Shown in pieces: positions 20,665 to 31,060 of a stretch of DNA of 64,000 bases. The stretch lies in NCBI GenBank assembly GCA_018287875.1, contig JAGVVL010000002.1, forward strand, positions 2,914,001-2,978,000. Direction: 5' to 3'. The position numbers and the translations under genes were made by a program. The first letter of the stretch is position 1. Each line of letters starts with the position of its first letter. The notes under the pieces are model-generated. The model was given only the letters and a program-made list of their open reading frames with translations, had not been told where the DNA came from and made no database searches. The stretch is from Nigrospora sphaerica. Its lineage: Eukaryota > Ascomycota > Sordariomycetes > Amphisphaeriales > Apiosporaceae.

Positions 20665-23267
20665 TTACAAGGGCGGCGCATTCGGGTCCATCATGCACTG
20701 GTCAACCCTCATCAACTGCTTGCCCGTGGCCTTGGCCATCTGGATGAACTGGCGCAGGTAGCCGACGGTGCTGGGGTAGAGGTAGTGCATGACGACGAGG
20801 TTGCCGCCGCGGGCGACGTCGCGCGCAAAGGCGTCGAGCTGCTTCTCGGGTGTCGCCGACTCGGCCCAGAGCCAGTCCTCGACGTCGACGCTCCACTGCA
20901 CGATGTAGGGGTCGTCCACGATGGCGGCGAGGCGCTGCCGCATGCGCGCCCCCTCGGTCCCGAACGGCGCCCGGAAGTAGGGCGTGTGCAGCCCCCCCAG
21001 CGCCTGCGCCGTCGCCCGCACCATGTTGCGGTACTCCCAATCGATCGCCGCCTCGTCCGCCAGCCCCTCGAGCGCCGGGTGCGTGTAGCTGTGCATGCCG
21101 ATCTGGTGCCCGCGGCCCGCCCTGCCGTCACCCCGAGTCAGTGATTTCATAAACCAGGTGCTCGTGGGGCGGGTATTGGAGCATTCGCTGGTCGTGATAC
21201 CGGAGAAAATAAATCATAAGGAGGGTAAAATAGGAGTCTTCGTGCCCAAAGGGGGCAGTAGAAAGTTCTGCTTACATCTCCCTGTAGAGGCTGCTGAGGT
21301 TGCTCGCCGGGTCCAGCAGCGGCGCCCCGACGGTGAAGAAGGTGACCGGGACGCCCTCGTCGCGGATCGTGTCCACGACCTGGGCCGCGAGGGCCGGGTC
21401 GCCGTCGTCGATGGCGAAGGCGAACGAGTTGGGCCGCTTGCAGGCAAAGACGAAGCGGCCCGACGGCAGCTTCACAGGCACCGTCCAGCCCGGGGGCACC
21501 CGGTTCACGATCTCGAGCGTGGCAAAGGTGGTCGGCTCGCCCGAGTAGAAACCCTTGAGCGCGAAGCCGACGACGCGCGTGAGGTTGACGTGGAAGTGCG
21601 CCATGGGCATGTAAATGTCGCCGCCGCGGCTGTACCGGGCCGCCTCGAGCGAGTCCCAAGTTTCGGGGAACGGCGCCACCTGGTCGTCGCACTTTTCGTT
21701 GTGCTGCTGCAGCGCCACGCTAAACTTGTTGCTCCCGCTGTACGCGATGTGCAGGTAAGCGTCCTGGTACGCTCGCATATCGCGGCACGTCCCCGAAACC
21801 TGCGTGTTCCACATGAGGTCCGCGTCGTTGGTCTGGAGCGTCATCTTGTTGTTCTGGAACGTCAACGCGATGCCTTCGTCGCCCCCGTGCCACTCGCCGA
21901 GTGCATTCCGGTCGACGTTCCGGAACTGGTCTACGACCAGGTCGGTCGCCTTGCTGGGCGGCGCCGCCACCGTTTCCGTCGGGTTGGCTGGCTCCATGGG
22001 CGCGGGGGCGATGTACTCGTCCACCTCGTTACCACAGTACAGGGCCACTGGGCCCAGCGTGACGGCTTTCTTCAGCTTGGTGACGAACAGCATGTTGAAC
22101 TTGGTCCAGTCGATGCCCGAGTACTTGGAGAAAGGAATGCTGTAGAGCTGTTTTTTACCGTTGAATGTCCAGCCGAGCTGTTTCGTCGACAGCGTCGTGG
22201 AGGTCATGTCGTCTCCACCACACGTCCCCCGAGTCGAGGCAAGTTGGACGTCGAACTGAGTCCCCGATGGAGCCGAAATCCGGAGCGAGATGCCACCATA
22301 GGAGCGGGCGTCCATACATCCTAGCTGTGTGTAGAAATACGACTCGGTGTTCTTCGGCGTGAGGACGACTGTGTTGTCCTGGACCTTGATCGATTTCATG
22401 GTCCCATCGTCGCTGGATGGCCTCAGGAGGGCATTGTAATACAGGAAGGTCAGACGAGACTGGGACTCCCAATCGTCTACAAGAAGAATGCTGCACTCGT
22501 CCCGGGGAGTCACCGTCCCAGTCGTTGGTGGCGGGGGTAAGGCCGTCGTCGTAGGTGCCGGGACTGCGTACCAAAGATGAGTCTTTGCGTCTTGAACCTC
22601 CTTAGCCATTGGACTCGAAATCTTACCTGAAGTGGTTGGCGGAACAGTGCCGACATTTTCACACAGCAGTCGCACGTTCGTGAGTTGCCAGATGCTGTCG
22701 GTCCCTGTGGAGCCTTTGGAGAAACCGTACCAAACAAACCCGACGACGGCGTTCGGGTTTCCATCGGCCCAAGAAGACAGCGAAATAGTGACAGTCTGCA
22801 TCACGCCTGCAAGACCATCGACAGTATAATAGGTACTGTTGTGCTCTTCCGAGGACGCGTTACAGCTGCCTTGGTATTGCATCTCGAGCGACACCGAAGC
22901 CGCTGCCGGCCCCTTGATGTCAAAAGAAAGAGCGTTATACCCCTGAGAGATGGCATCAGTGCATGGGAACTGCTCGTACAAGTACGAGTCGACGTTCTCG
23001 GTGGGTATGAAGGTCAGGATACCACCCGCGAGACTCGTGCTGTTCATTGTCCCATCGTCTGCTCCGATGTCAGGGGAACGTCGCTTCAAGCGGCTCCCGA
23101 GCTGACTTACCGCTCGTTGCACCCTCGAGGCTGTTCTGGCCAGAGTCCCATCTGCTGAAGTCATCTATCAAGAGGGCTTCTGTGCACGCCTGGGCCCGTC
23201 TCTTGGTGCCAGCGGCCGTCGTGCCCCCAAGGAGACCGAGGCTCCCCAACAGCAAAGCGAATAGCAT
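20665..23267 (-). CDS. Secreted polysaccharide deacetylase (CE4) with three N-terminal repeats
   Basis: Three exons: 23111-23267, 21276-23058 and 20665-21121; 798 residues. Residues 1-19 are a signal peptide. Three related beta-rich modules follow, at about 31-187, 241-396 and 425-572. Each opens with an L(L/V)xDxF/W strand and carries a DSYLYEQ/ESYFYTQ/LMWNTQ-like motif; the first two also share SDDGTM and end in LLCEN or LYCGN. A Pro/Thr-rich linker (about 189-238) separates the first two. The catalytic NodB domain occupies about 596-798: motif 1 FAFAIDDGDP (Asp603/604), motif 2 HSYTH (His657), motif 3 FRAPFG, motif 4 WSVDVEDW and motif 5 VMHY. All metal-binding and catalytic positions look intact. 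CE4 enzymes remove N-acetyl or O-acetyl groups from chitin, related glycans or xylan; the substrate here is not predictable. The repeats look like carbohydrate-binding modules, which is inference. Confidence 0.92.
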
Positions 23268-24262
23268 GGTGACTGTCGGGCGTCCTTCTATACAGATATG
23301 TATACAGATAAAGCGGACGGTGTCGGAATGCAGGGCGCAGTACGGAGGCAGCGCCCGTGGGTAATCATCGGCCCAGTGCCCCCGTCTTTATAGATTGGCG
23401 TATCAACCATTCCCGGATGAACCGACTGGCCTGCAATGGAATGATAAATGACCGGAGCTGCCTGGCTAAATGCTGATGCTGCCGACACTCGCTGGCGAAA
23501 CTGCAGTTTGTGGCCGCTCTGGGATGACAAGCCGAATGGCAAAGGCCGGTGCCTGGTAGGGCCTGCAAATTACCCCTTTCTGCCCAGACATGCAGATACA
23601 TACTGCATGATACCCTGTCCCGCCGGCAGCGGCCGCTCAATGCTTGTATACAGCGGCAATCCATTGGTATGGCTTCGGCACCACCCGGTCGCACAGTATG
23701 TTGCTCCGCTTGGCCCTCATTCGTCTGGTTGAGATTTGCCGACAGCCGGCGCCGGGAAAAGGGCGTAGCACCGCAATTCCCCGGGGCCTTTCGTTTCCCA
23801 AGTCGATTGGCAGGAGACTTCGCCATTTGGTTCTTGTCGCGTCCTCGCTGTAACTACATATATTACCCCCGCAAATTCACCCCCCTCTTGGCAAAATGGC
23901 ATTGGCTGGTTGCCCTGACACTGTCGTCCAGACGAGTCAAAGGAGACTAGAGAGTTGAGGTGACGTTACATGATCCCTACGGCCATTTCTCCCGGACGTG
24001 GCGCTATCCTCCTCCATTGGACGGTGCCGACATCAACCGACCTGTCCAAAGCCGCCCGCCCTGGCTATTTCACCCGTGGTTTTCTCCGTTACATAACTCT
24101 TTGGTAGCATTCCGTCGTATTGATCGTCCCGATATTGTGATAGTGGCGTGCGTTAAGGCGCGTGAGCTCCAGTCCACCAAGAATAATGGTGAGCCAAAAC
24201 AGGAGGCCGTCGCAGACGATGCCTAACCGTTGACCACCCGCATACAACGACGTTGCCTGAAT
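23268..24262. other. Intergenic, CE4 upstream region to TRS85
   Basis: No coding region is supported. The CE4 core promoter lies in the first 150 bases; the rest shows no motif I recognise. Confidence 0.55.
23386..23392 (-). promoter_or_regulatory. TATA-like box upstream of the CE4 gene
   Basis: TATAAAG on the minus strand, about 120 bases upstream of the start codon, with a CCAAT on the same strand immediately upstream (about 23394-23398). Inference from sequence and position. Confidence 0.42.
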
Positions 24263-26602
24263 CTAGCCGAAATCGTCACCGGGTCTCCCAGGATCTACGT
24301 CGTCTTCGTTCTCGTTGACCCGACTTCTCAAGGGCGCCGCTTCCAGACTGGTGGCTGTAGCCGCTGGCAAGCCCAGTGTGCTGGTCCTTCTTCCTCGGGT
24401 ATTCATCACCTCGCTTTCTTCGTCCTCGTCCCCGTCGGCAGCCTCTCCGCTCTCCCCGTCGGCCTCGAGTTGCTGGTTCAGTTGTCGTCCGATGTTCAGC
24501 ATAAACGCGCTCGCCTCAGCAAACTTGTCGATGCCGTGGCCGGTGGGGACTTCGTTATACATTTTGCGTGCCTCGTTCACACAACGCTGTGCCTGGATGT
24601 ACTTCCTCTGGGCTAGCCAGGCCTCGGCACCGAGAATGCTCCAAAGCGCCGACTTGCGCCTCCGACTACCCCACGATTGCGATCCCATGCCTGTTTTAGA
24701 CGCGTAGCAAATAGCCAGGCGTTCCTTTATTAGCGCATCGCCCACAGGGCCCAGGATCCTACTTTCCAGCAGACGAGTGCCCCATTTGGAAGCATCGTCG
24801 ATGCCTGAGCCGCCGCGGAGGCGCAACAACTCGAGGCCCAGAGTCAGGCACCGCAGAGCGCCGTACGGGTTGGTGCAGCGGGTCAAGTAGGAGTAAAAGG
24901 CCGCCTCGAACATGGCATCCAATGTTTCCGTCCGAGTTTTGGAGGACAGATTCTGTGGCATGATCAGGAGGCTCAAAGCCGCCATCTCGTTGGCTGCCGC
25001 GTGATACTTCCAAGCTTTATCGTTGTGGAAATCGCCCCTGAGCAGGTCGTAGGTGGAATAGGCAAGTTTCCAGTCCCTCAGCATGAAGGCGTAGTCGGCA
25101 AGTCTCCTCATAATGGCCTCGGGCGAATCGTGACGGTAAAAGCCGAGCGAGTCGTAGTTGGAACCCGAAGCCGGCCCGACACTTGACGTTTTGCCGGTGC
25201 TGCCAAATCCCCAACGACGCGTGAGACCCATCAGCCGCCCCGCCACACCCTTGCGCTTTGAAGCAACCTGGTCGTTCCACACAGACACATGGCGCTCCAT
25301 TGTGGGTATGATGGACTGGGTCACCATCTCCCGTACAAAGGTCCGTATCGCCGTGGCATCCGACTCGAATATGTACCGCGTAGTTTCCTCAAAATCCTCG
25401 AGGCTCTCGTGTTTGCGAATGTTGGTCAGCTCCTCGCCTGCTGACATCCACTCGCTCGTGGGGAGGGGTATGCTATCGTCGTCGGTTGCGGCACTTTGTG
25501 TTCCCCGTATCCTCAGCAAGTGACAGTGCAAGCCCAGGTTCCGCTTCATCTGCTCAAACAGAGACATGGACTTGGTGATATCATCCTTTTCCTCGTCGTG
25601 TACCAAGACATAGTAGCGTAGGAACTCCGAGTCGACCCAGGGAGGCAATCTCTTGTCGCCGGAGCTCGTGTCGTTGTAGAGCCGGCGCAGCGTCTCAATC
25701 GGCGCAGGGTTGCGGGAGCTGATGGCAACGACACAAGCAACCGGATGTGCAAAGGTCTCGTGGGGGGCCATGGGCAGGCCGGACAGTAACCTGCGGATGT
25801 AGAGGGAGTAGTAGGGCGAGGTGGCTTCCACATCCAGCCCGTGGTTAGTCGCCATGATGTGGTGGGAGGTGCCAAAGAACGAGTCCTCGGCGTACGTCAA
25901 GTGTCGATCCACCACGGCTTCGACATGGGCCAGGTTGCCTCCCCTCTGGGACGTGTCCGGCCCAGCCTCCGCCGGCCTCGCCGCCGCGGCGCCGGCGTTG
26001 GTCTTCTCAAGTGGCTGGGCAGACCTAAGACCTGTGCTGATGGACTCGGGATGCTCTATACTGTCGCCAAATCTGCGGAAGTGTATTGAGTAATCCTCGT
26101 ATGTGCGACTCGAGCCGTTGCTATCCCTAATGCTGACCTTGCCCGGAATGCGCTCGCCGAACGGCCGCAGCATCTCCCACAGCCCCAGCTCGAAGCCCTT
26201 CTCCTTCAGGAGCAGATCCGTGTCTTCCGAGGCGTAGACGGCGACGTGAGGCACAAAGGCCTTCAGCATGAGATTCAGCGGGTCGCCCGTGCCGTCGGCA
26301 GCACCGTCCACCAGGGCCAGGGCGTTGTTGTTTCCGGCGCCAAAGACGGAGCCCGTGGCCATGCGCGAGACGGGGCGACCGACGGGCGACTGCGACCTCG
26401 AGCCCGGAGGTGACAGGGTCGAGGCATAGAGGGAGGCGGCGGACGGATGCGAGCGGCGGTAGGGCAGCGCAATTTCCGACTGCGACAGCGGCATGCCCTC
26501 GGCCAAGGTGTGCCGGTTCTTCTGGATCCTCAGGGCCGAGGGGGCCGCCATAGGAGGCGTCGAGATGGACTCGGTAGGCGAGTCATGATTAGGAGACTGC
26601 AT
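24263..26602 (-). CDS. TRS85: TRAPPIII complex subunit Trs85 (TRAPPC8)
   Basis: A single exon of 779 residues. The conserved Trs85 landmarks run in order: LMLKAFVPHVAVYAS (about 110-124), HHIMATNHGLDVEATSPYYS, RRLLSGLPMAPHETFAHPVA, LPPWVDSEFLRYYVLVHD, then MERHVSVWNDQVASKRKG and helical repeats (RLADYAFMLRDWKLAYSTYDLLRGDF). Trs85 is the subunit that defines TRAPPIII, the guanine-nucleotide exchange complex for the Rab Ypt1 acting in autophagy and early Golgi traffic. The N-terminal 100 residues are Ser/Pro-rich and poorly conserved. The C-terminal tail is acidic (EAADGDEDEESE). Similar fungal proteins are about 700 to 800 residues, so it is complete. Confidence 0.93.
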   Translation of the reverse strand: MQSPNHDSPTESISTPPMAAPSALRIQKNRHTLAEGMPLSQSEIALPYRRSHPSAASLYASTLSPPGSRSQSPVGRPVSRMATGSVFGAGNNNALALVDGAADGTGDPLNLMLKAFVPHVAVYASEDTDLLLKEKGFELGLWEMLRPFGERIPGKVSIRDSNGSSRTYEDYSIHFRRFGDSIEHPESISTGLRSAQPLEKTNAGAAAARPAEAGPDTSQRGGNLAHVEAVVDRHLTYAEDSFFGTSHHIMATNHGLDVEATSPYYSLYIRRLLSGLPMAPHETFAHPVACVVAISSRNPAPIETLRRLYNDTSSGDKRLPPWVDSEFLRYYVLVHDEEKDDITKSMSLFEQMKRNLGLHCHLLRIRGTQSAATDDDSIPLPTSEWMSAGEELTNIRKHESLEDFEETTRYIFESDATAIRTFVREMVTQSIIPTMERHVSVWNDQVASKRKGVAGRLMGLTRRWGFGSTGKTSSVGPASGSNYDSLGFYRHDSPEAIMRRLADYAFMLRDWKLAYSTYDLLRGDFHNDKAWKYHAAANEMAALSLLIMPQNLSSKTRTETLDAMFEAAFYSYLTRCTNPYGALRCLTLGLELLRLRGGSGIDDASKWGTRLLESRILGPVGDALIKERLAICYASKTGMGSQSWGSRRRKSALWSILGAEAWLAQRKYIQAQRCVNEARKMYNEVPTGHGIDKFAEASAFMLNIGRQLNQQLEADGESGEAADGDEDEESEVMNTRGRRTSTLGLPAATATSLEAAPLRSRVNENEDDVDPGRPGDDFG

Positions 26603-27520
26603 GAAGTCGTTTCGGGGTGGTCGTTGGCACGGCGGCTGGGTAAGTACGGGATGATGCTATCAACGCATGCGGTGGCAGCCAGAGGCTGGCCAGAAGGAGT
26701 GCCGTGCCGTATGTCGGGGTCGAGATGTTGAGGAGGCGAGCGGTGGGCTGACGACAAACGCGAGGGTTGCCGTTGTAGGTGTGGACACGGAGGCCCTGGT
26801 CCGCCGTATCGGGCCTCCACGGGGGAGACTGGATTGCGGCCGGTGTTCTTGCAGGAGAAACGTGCAGCTGAAGCTCGGGTCAGGCGATTATTTTGTCCAT
26901 AGGGTGCTGTTACCGAGGCCCATTGCCGAGTGCATTTGCTGAATCGCCGAGGTGGGAATATTGATATGGATATTGTTGATTAGTTCCCGAGGGGACGTCG
27001 GTCGTGTAGGTCGGTCTTGTAGGTTAGATGCAGGCAAGGTACACATCCGTCGGTAGGTGACGCTGTAGCTGGGCAGCGGGACGTGCTCAGTCCTTTGCGG
27101 TGGTACCTTCCCATGTATCCCCACCTTATCTTGGTATTGGAACCTTCTTTGGCTGCAGTCAATCACGGAGGCACGGCGCTGCCAAAACTCCGAGCCTCTG
27201 ACGTTCCCCATCCCAACGCGTGTACTACCTCATAGTTGCGACAGCAACAGACTGCTTCACGAGCAGGCCAAGGGATGGGTCGTCCTATACGATAGGTCCC
27301 AAAATTTGATCGTTTGAACTGTGTGCACACCCTCTGCTTGACTGGATGAGCAGTCGCCATGGATTCTTATCAGGCAGCCGAGCAACAAATGGGAAAGGGC
27401 CTAAAGGGAACGAGGCCAGACAGGCGCTAGTGATGAGCAACCCCAAAAAGTAGAGAGGCCACAAAAAGAGTGTTCTTCAAGATCGTGATAACTCAGTGAC
27501 TGAGTTGCATCAGGAATTGA
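26603..27520. other. Intergenic, TRS85 upstream region to tRNA-Lys
   Basis: No coding region is supported. Several ataggt/gtaggt motifs occur near 27000-27060. The first few hundred bases are the presumed TRS85 promoter. Confidence 0.5.
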
Positions 27521-27592
27521 GCCCAATGCGGGGGTCGAACCCGCAACCTTGAGATTAAGAGTCTCACGCTCTACCGATTGAGCTAACCGGGC
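27521..27592 (-). tRNA. tRNA-Lys (anticodon CUU)
   Basis: Reading the minus strand, 72 bases fold as a full cloverleaf. The acceptor stem pairs GCCCGGT with ATTGGGC (two G-U pairs). The D-arm contains TAGCTCAATCGGTAGAGC, including the A-box core. The anticodon stem TGAGA/TCTCA encloses loop CTCTTAA, giving anticodon CUU, which reads AAG. The T-arm is GCGGG-TTCGACC-CCCGC, the B box. No intron is present. The minus strand after the gene (plus positions just below 27521) should hold a T-rich terminator, but the nearest run is weak. Confidence 0.96.
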
Positions 27593-28082
27593 GTGGAACA
27601 TTATTTGTTGAAAGGCGTTCGCTTATGGAAACTCATATTGAACTACGATGACGAAGGGACAGGGAGGGCAACAAGGTTGACTGTGGTGGTCTGTAATAAG
27701 CCGTAAGGAAAAGTTGAGCAAGGGTGAGTCACCACCATCTTGAATTGTTGTGTGGGGGGGCGGACCGTGGACGGTTGTGGGCCAACTTGCCTGTAGGTTG
27801 TACAAGGGCCGGGGGGCTTGGTAGCCTAGTATCCCTTTCGTATGGGAAACGGATGGGTATAGGTTTTGGTAAGACCAAGCAATTTGTAAGGTGGCACACG
27901 AGACTGACAGAGTTCCTCTTGTTAGGCTGGCCGGATTTCATGCTGATACACAAGGTCTGTACAGCCACTTGGGCCTTGCGATCAAAACCCTTTCCGCCAG
28001 GCACATAGACACGGCCCATCCCCTACAGAGCACCTCGGCAATGTTCATGTGACTAATATCTGTATTATATTCGCTCATAAAA
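27593..28082. other. Intergenic, tRNA-Lys to DBP7
   Basis: No coding region is supported. It probably includes the DBP7 3' untranslated region at its right end. Confidence 0.55.
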
Positions 28083-30359
28083 TCAACCAATGTTAAACTC
28101 GCTAGCAGCATTCATCACCTGCTTCATCTTCATCCGCATACGCCTGGCGGCCTCTTCGGCAGCAGCATCACCACCGGCGCCGTCATTGTCATCGTCGTCA
28201 TCGCCTCTGGGCCTCTTCTGACCCGAGCCATTCTCCTGCTTCTTGCCATGCTTGATGACCCGTTTCGACGGCCCGGAGCCAATACCACCCGGCGCTTCCC
28301 GAAGACCAAAACTCTTGGCGGTGTGACCAAGATGCAACTCCTGAATGTCGAAGAACTTGCGCTCTTCTTTGACGTGGGTGGCGTAAGCCCGCACGTGGGA
28401 TCGGAACCCTTGGCGAGCCGAGTCCAAAAGCTTGGTCCCGGCGCTCTCGTCGAGAATGCGCTGTTCGATGTGCAACTGCAGCGCCTCGGCTCGCTTCATG
28501 GGCGATTTGTCGCTTTCCAGCATCGGTGCCTCTGTGTCGTTGGCCGATTTCTTGGGCAGCATGATGGGCGTCATGAAGCCTTTTTGTATGACCGAGTCCG
28601 AAGACTGGCCAGTCATGGGGGTTTGAAGGTGGGAAATGTAGCCCTCTTCACAGCCAGGCTGGAGGAATAGGACCGCCTTTCCAGGCCGTCCTGCACGAGC
28701 CGTTCGTCCCATGCGGTGTACGTGGTCGGCAACAGCGAAGGCAGGATCGTATTCCACGACAAGGTCCACGGCAGGCACGTCGAGACCTCGCGAGGCGATA
28801 TCCGTTGTAATAAGCACGCAGGGTTCCTTTTCGTTGGTGAAGGCCGTCAGGGTCGCGGTCCGAACCGGTTGTGCGAGAGAGCCGTGGAGTTTGAAGAGTG
28901 CGATTTTCGGGTTCGCCGGTGACGTGATGTATGCTGCCTCCGCCACCGTGTTGGCTGTCCGCGATGTGTCGTCGGTAGCAGAAGGGATGGGTGTCGAACG
29001 CAGCAAGTTGAAGTGAAAGTCGACAGAATCGGCACAGGCGATGAAGATGATGGCCTTCATCACCGAGCCTTTCCTGGCAAATATGGATTTGAGCAGGGCG
29101 ATCAGGGTGACAAGTCGCGGCTTTGCTGCGCTGATGATATAGGACTGCTTGAGCTGAGAAGGCGCCGCGAAGATCGCATCGTTATTGCCCGTGTTGCCCT
29201 CCTGTTCCGTGTCCGATTTGGAGGCCGTGATGTGTATGGCGTCCTGCAACGAGATCTCGCCTAGCTTTTGAACGTTCATCTTCATTGTTGCCGAGCAGAG
29301 AACGGTTACTCTCCTCTGTGGCAGTTTGTCGAGAACAACGCCGTCGGCATTCTTCGTCTTGAGACTCTCGGATCGGATCTTCCCCACAATTTGCTTGAGC
29401 TCTTCTTCGAAACCCATTTCCATCAGACGATCGCCTTCATCAAGGATGAGCCAGCGCACCGTGCCAACGTCCAGAACCTCGGTGTGGTCCAGATGATCCA
29501 CCAAGCGACCTGGCGTTGCGACCAATATGTTGACACCTTTCCTTATGCGCGACTTCTCAGCCTTTTTGCTCTCGCCACCAGAGACGGCCGTGCTGACGAT
29601 CCAGGGAACGCAGCGCAGCAATTTCTCAAGCACGATATGGATCTGTTTGCATAATTCTCGCGTGGGGGCCAGAACAATGGCGAATAAACCCGAGTTCCGG
29701 TGGATCTTGGTTCCCGTACTGGTGCCGTCCTCGGTGTGACTGAGGGACATGATGCGCTGTATGATGGGCAGCAGGTAGGCCAGAGTCTTTCCTGAGCCGG
29801 TCTCGGCTTGGAGGAACGCGTCGTTATCTTCTTTCACCATCGGCGGGATGGTGTTCTTCTGGATCGAGGTGGGTGCCTTCATTTCTAGTTTCGACGAGAG
29901 ATGCTGGGCCATGCGCCGCGACAGGCCGAGAGCGGCAAAGTTCTCGGCCTCGTCCGTCAACGGGGCATTGGATGGTTTTGCCGGTTCAGACTCCTCGGGG
30001 GGGTCTTCGAAGACGGTCTTGATAGCGGGGTTGGAAGTGAAGAGCCTCGACGTGACTTGGCCCGGCTTCAGACCCGGCTTGCGCTCTTGGTTCGTGTTCT
30101 GTGCTCCTCCGCCGCCGCTGTGGTCTTTCACGTCATCCGATGTTCGCTGTCGTTTCGCCGGTCGGTCGTCGCCGCCTCCGGTATGGCGGGCCTTGTTCGT
30201 AAGCGGTGTTCCATTTGCGCCATCCCACGGCTTGCCGCCTCCTTTGGCGCTCCGTTTGGCATGAAGTCGATCCCTCCATCGGCCGCCTGTGTATTTGACC
30301 TGGGTCTTCAAAGGCGCCTCGCCGATTTCGAAATTCAGGAGCATGCCATCGTCCGCCAT
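28083..30359 (-). CDS. DBP7: ATP-dependent RNA helicase Dbp7 (DDX31)
   Basis: A single exon of 758 residues. The N-terminus MLLNFEIGEAPLKTQVKYTGGRWRDRL is the Dbp7 signature. Helicase motifs in order: the Q-region FAALGLSRRMAQHLSSKL with TSIQKNTIP, Walker A AETGSGKT near 181, PTRELC, motif II as DEGD near 305 (LILDEGDRLMEMGF), SAT, TTDIASRGLD and HRMGRTARAG. The DEGD in place of DEAD is, as I recall, normal for Dbp7 orthologues, so it is not a defect. Dbp7 acts in the nucleolus in early 60S ribosomal subunit assembly. The C-terminus is basic and acidic mixed, with KRPRGDDDDDNDG, and ends RMKMKQVMNAASEFNIG. It faces the gene-poor 30.4-33.9 kb stretch with its promoter side. Confidence 0.96.
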   Translation of the reverse strand: MADDGMLLNFEIGEAPLKTQVKYTGGRWRDRLHAKRSAKGGGKPWDGANGTPLTNKARHTGGGDDRPAKRQRTSDDVKDHSGGGGAQNTNQERKPGLKPGQVTSRLFTSNPAIKTVFEDPPEESEPAKPSNAPLTDEAENFAALGLSRRMAQHLSSKLEMKAPTSIQKNTIPPMVKEDNDAFLQAETGSGKTLAYLLPIIQRIMSLSHTEDGTSTGTKIHRNSGLFAIVLAPTRELCKQIHIVLEKLLRCVPWIVSTAVSGGESKKAEKSRIRKGVNILVATPGRLVDHLDHTEVLDVGTVRWLILDEGDRLMEMGFEEELKQIVGKIRSESLKTKNADGVVLDKLPQRRVTVLCSATMKMNVQKLGEISLQDAIHITASKSDTEQEGNTGNNDAIFAAPSQLKQSYIISAAKPRLVTLIALLKSIFARKGSVMKAIIFIACADSVDFHFNLLRSTPIPSATDDTSRTANTVAEAAYITSPANPKIALFKLHGSLAQPVRTATLTAFTNEKEPCVLITTDIASRGLDVPAVDLVVEYDPAFAVADHVHRMGRTARAGRPGKAVLFLQPGCEEGYISHLQTPMTGQSSDSVIQKGFMTPIMLPKKSANDTEAPMLESDKSPMKRAEALQLHIEQRILDESAGTKLLDSARQGFRSHVRAYATHVKEERKFFDIQELHLGHTAKSFGLREAPGGIGSGPSKRVIKHGKKQENGSGQKRPRGDDDDDNDGAGGDAAAEEAARRMRMKMKQVMNAASEFNIG

Positions 30360-31033
30360 TTTTTACGGAGGCCAGGGGTGTCGTAGCGGCGGTGCAGGTT
30401 GACGGGGAAATTCTGCCGGGACGAAATCTCAACCTAACTTTTTGGCGGTCACCTTAGAGCGGGTCTCTTGCAGTGGTATCGATAAGCCACTCGATCCCAC
30501 CCGTCAACCTTTCCGGATGGATCTTTGATGGCGGACGGGCTATTGATGGATCCCTCTGGTCCATCTCAGATTACAACTACGTGTATTACTGTGTACATGC
30601 CTCGTCCACTCCTCGTTTGATGAAAGTACAGGCTCAAATACGCGCCGTTCAACTCACCCGCATCCATACTTAGGTACTTCTGCGATGTGTGAAAAATAAA
30701 ATACCTCCGTACCTCCTTATGTACTTGGACAATTCCTGGGTGTTGGTAAGATGGAAAGCACAAGCCTGAGCTATATGAAGCTCCTAAGCCCGGAGCCCTT
30801 CCTACCCACGCCCGATCCCGGCTTCAACAGGAGGCTTACAAAGGGTGCAACTTCGTAAAGAAGTTCGCGAAGAATTCTTCAGTTATCCGTAGCGCAATAG
30901 CTCTGCGAATCAGCATGTACTTGTTCAATCACTCAACGCAAATCATCATTTAGAGGAGCCAGACCAACGAGCGTGAGTAAGAGGTAGGATTTCAAGCCAT
31001 TTAGCAGAGCGGTGTGCTCCGCGCAGCATCCGG

Positions 31034-31060
31034 AGCAGCAGCAGCAGCAGCAGCAGCAGC
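31034..31060. repeat. AGC trinucleotide microsatellite, nine units
   Basis: An uninterrupted run of AGC units in non-coding sequence. No reading frame with support crosses it, so it is not a polyglutamine-type coding repeat. Confidence 0.9.

Noticed and set aside
21095..22324. A 409-residue plus-strand frame opposite the CE4 gene
   Set aside because: Shadow frame, Arg/Val-rich with no motif; the minus strand carries all five CE4 motifs.
27401..27601. A 66-residue minus-strand frame reading ARLAQSVERETLNLKVAGS
   Set aside because: It is the conceptual translation of tRNA-Lys(CUU) and its flanks. Such tRNA-derived frames recur in databases as hypothetical proteins but are not genes.
29430..29460. 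DEGD instead of DEAD in the DBP7 helicase
   Set aside because: As far as I recall this variant is shared by Dbp7 orthologues, and all other motifs are intact, so it is not a defect.
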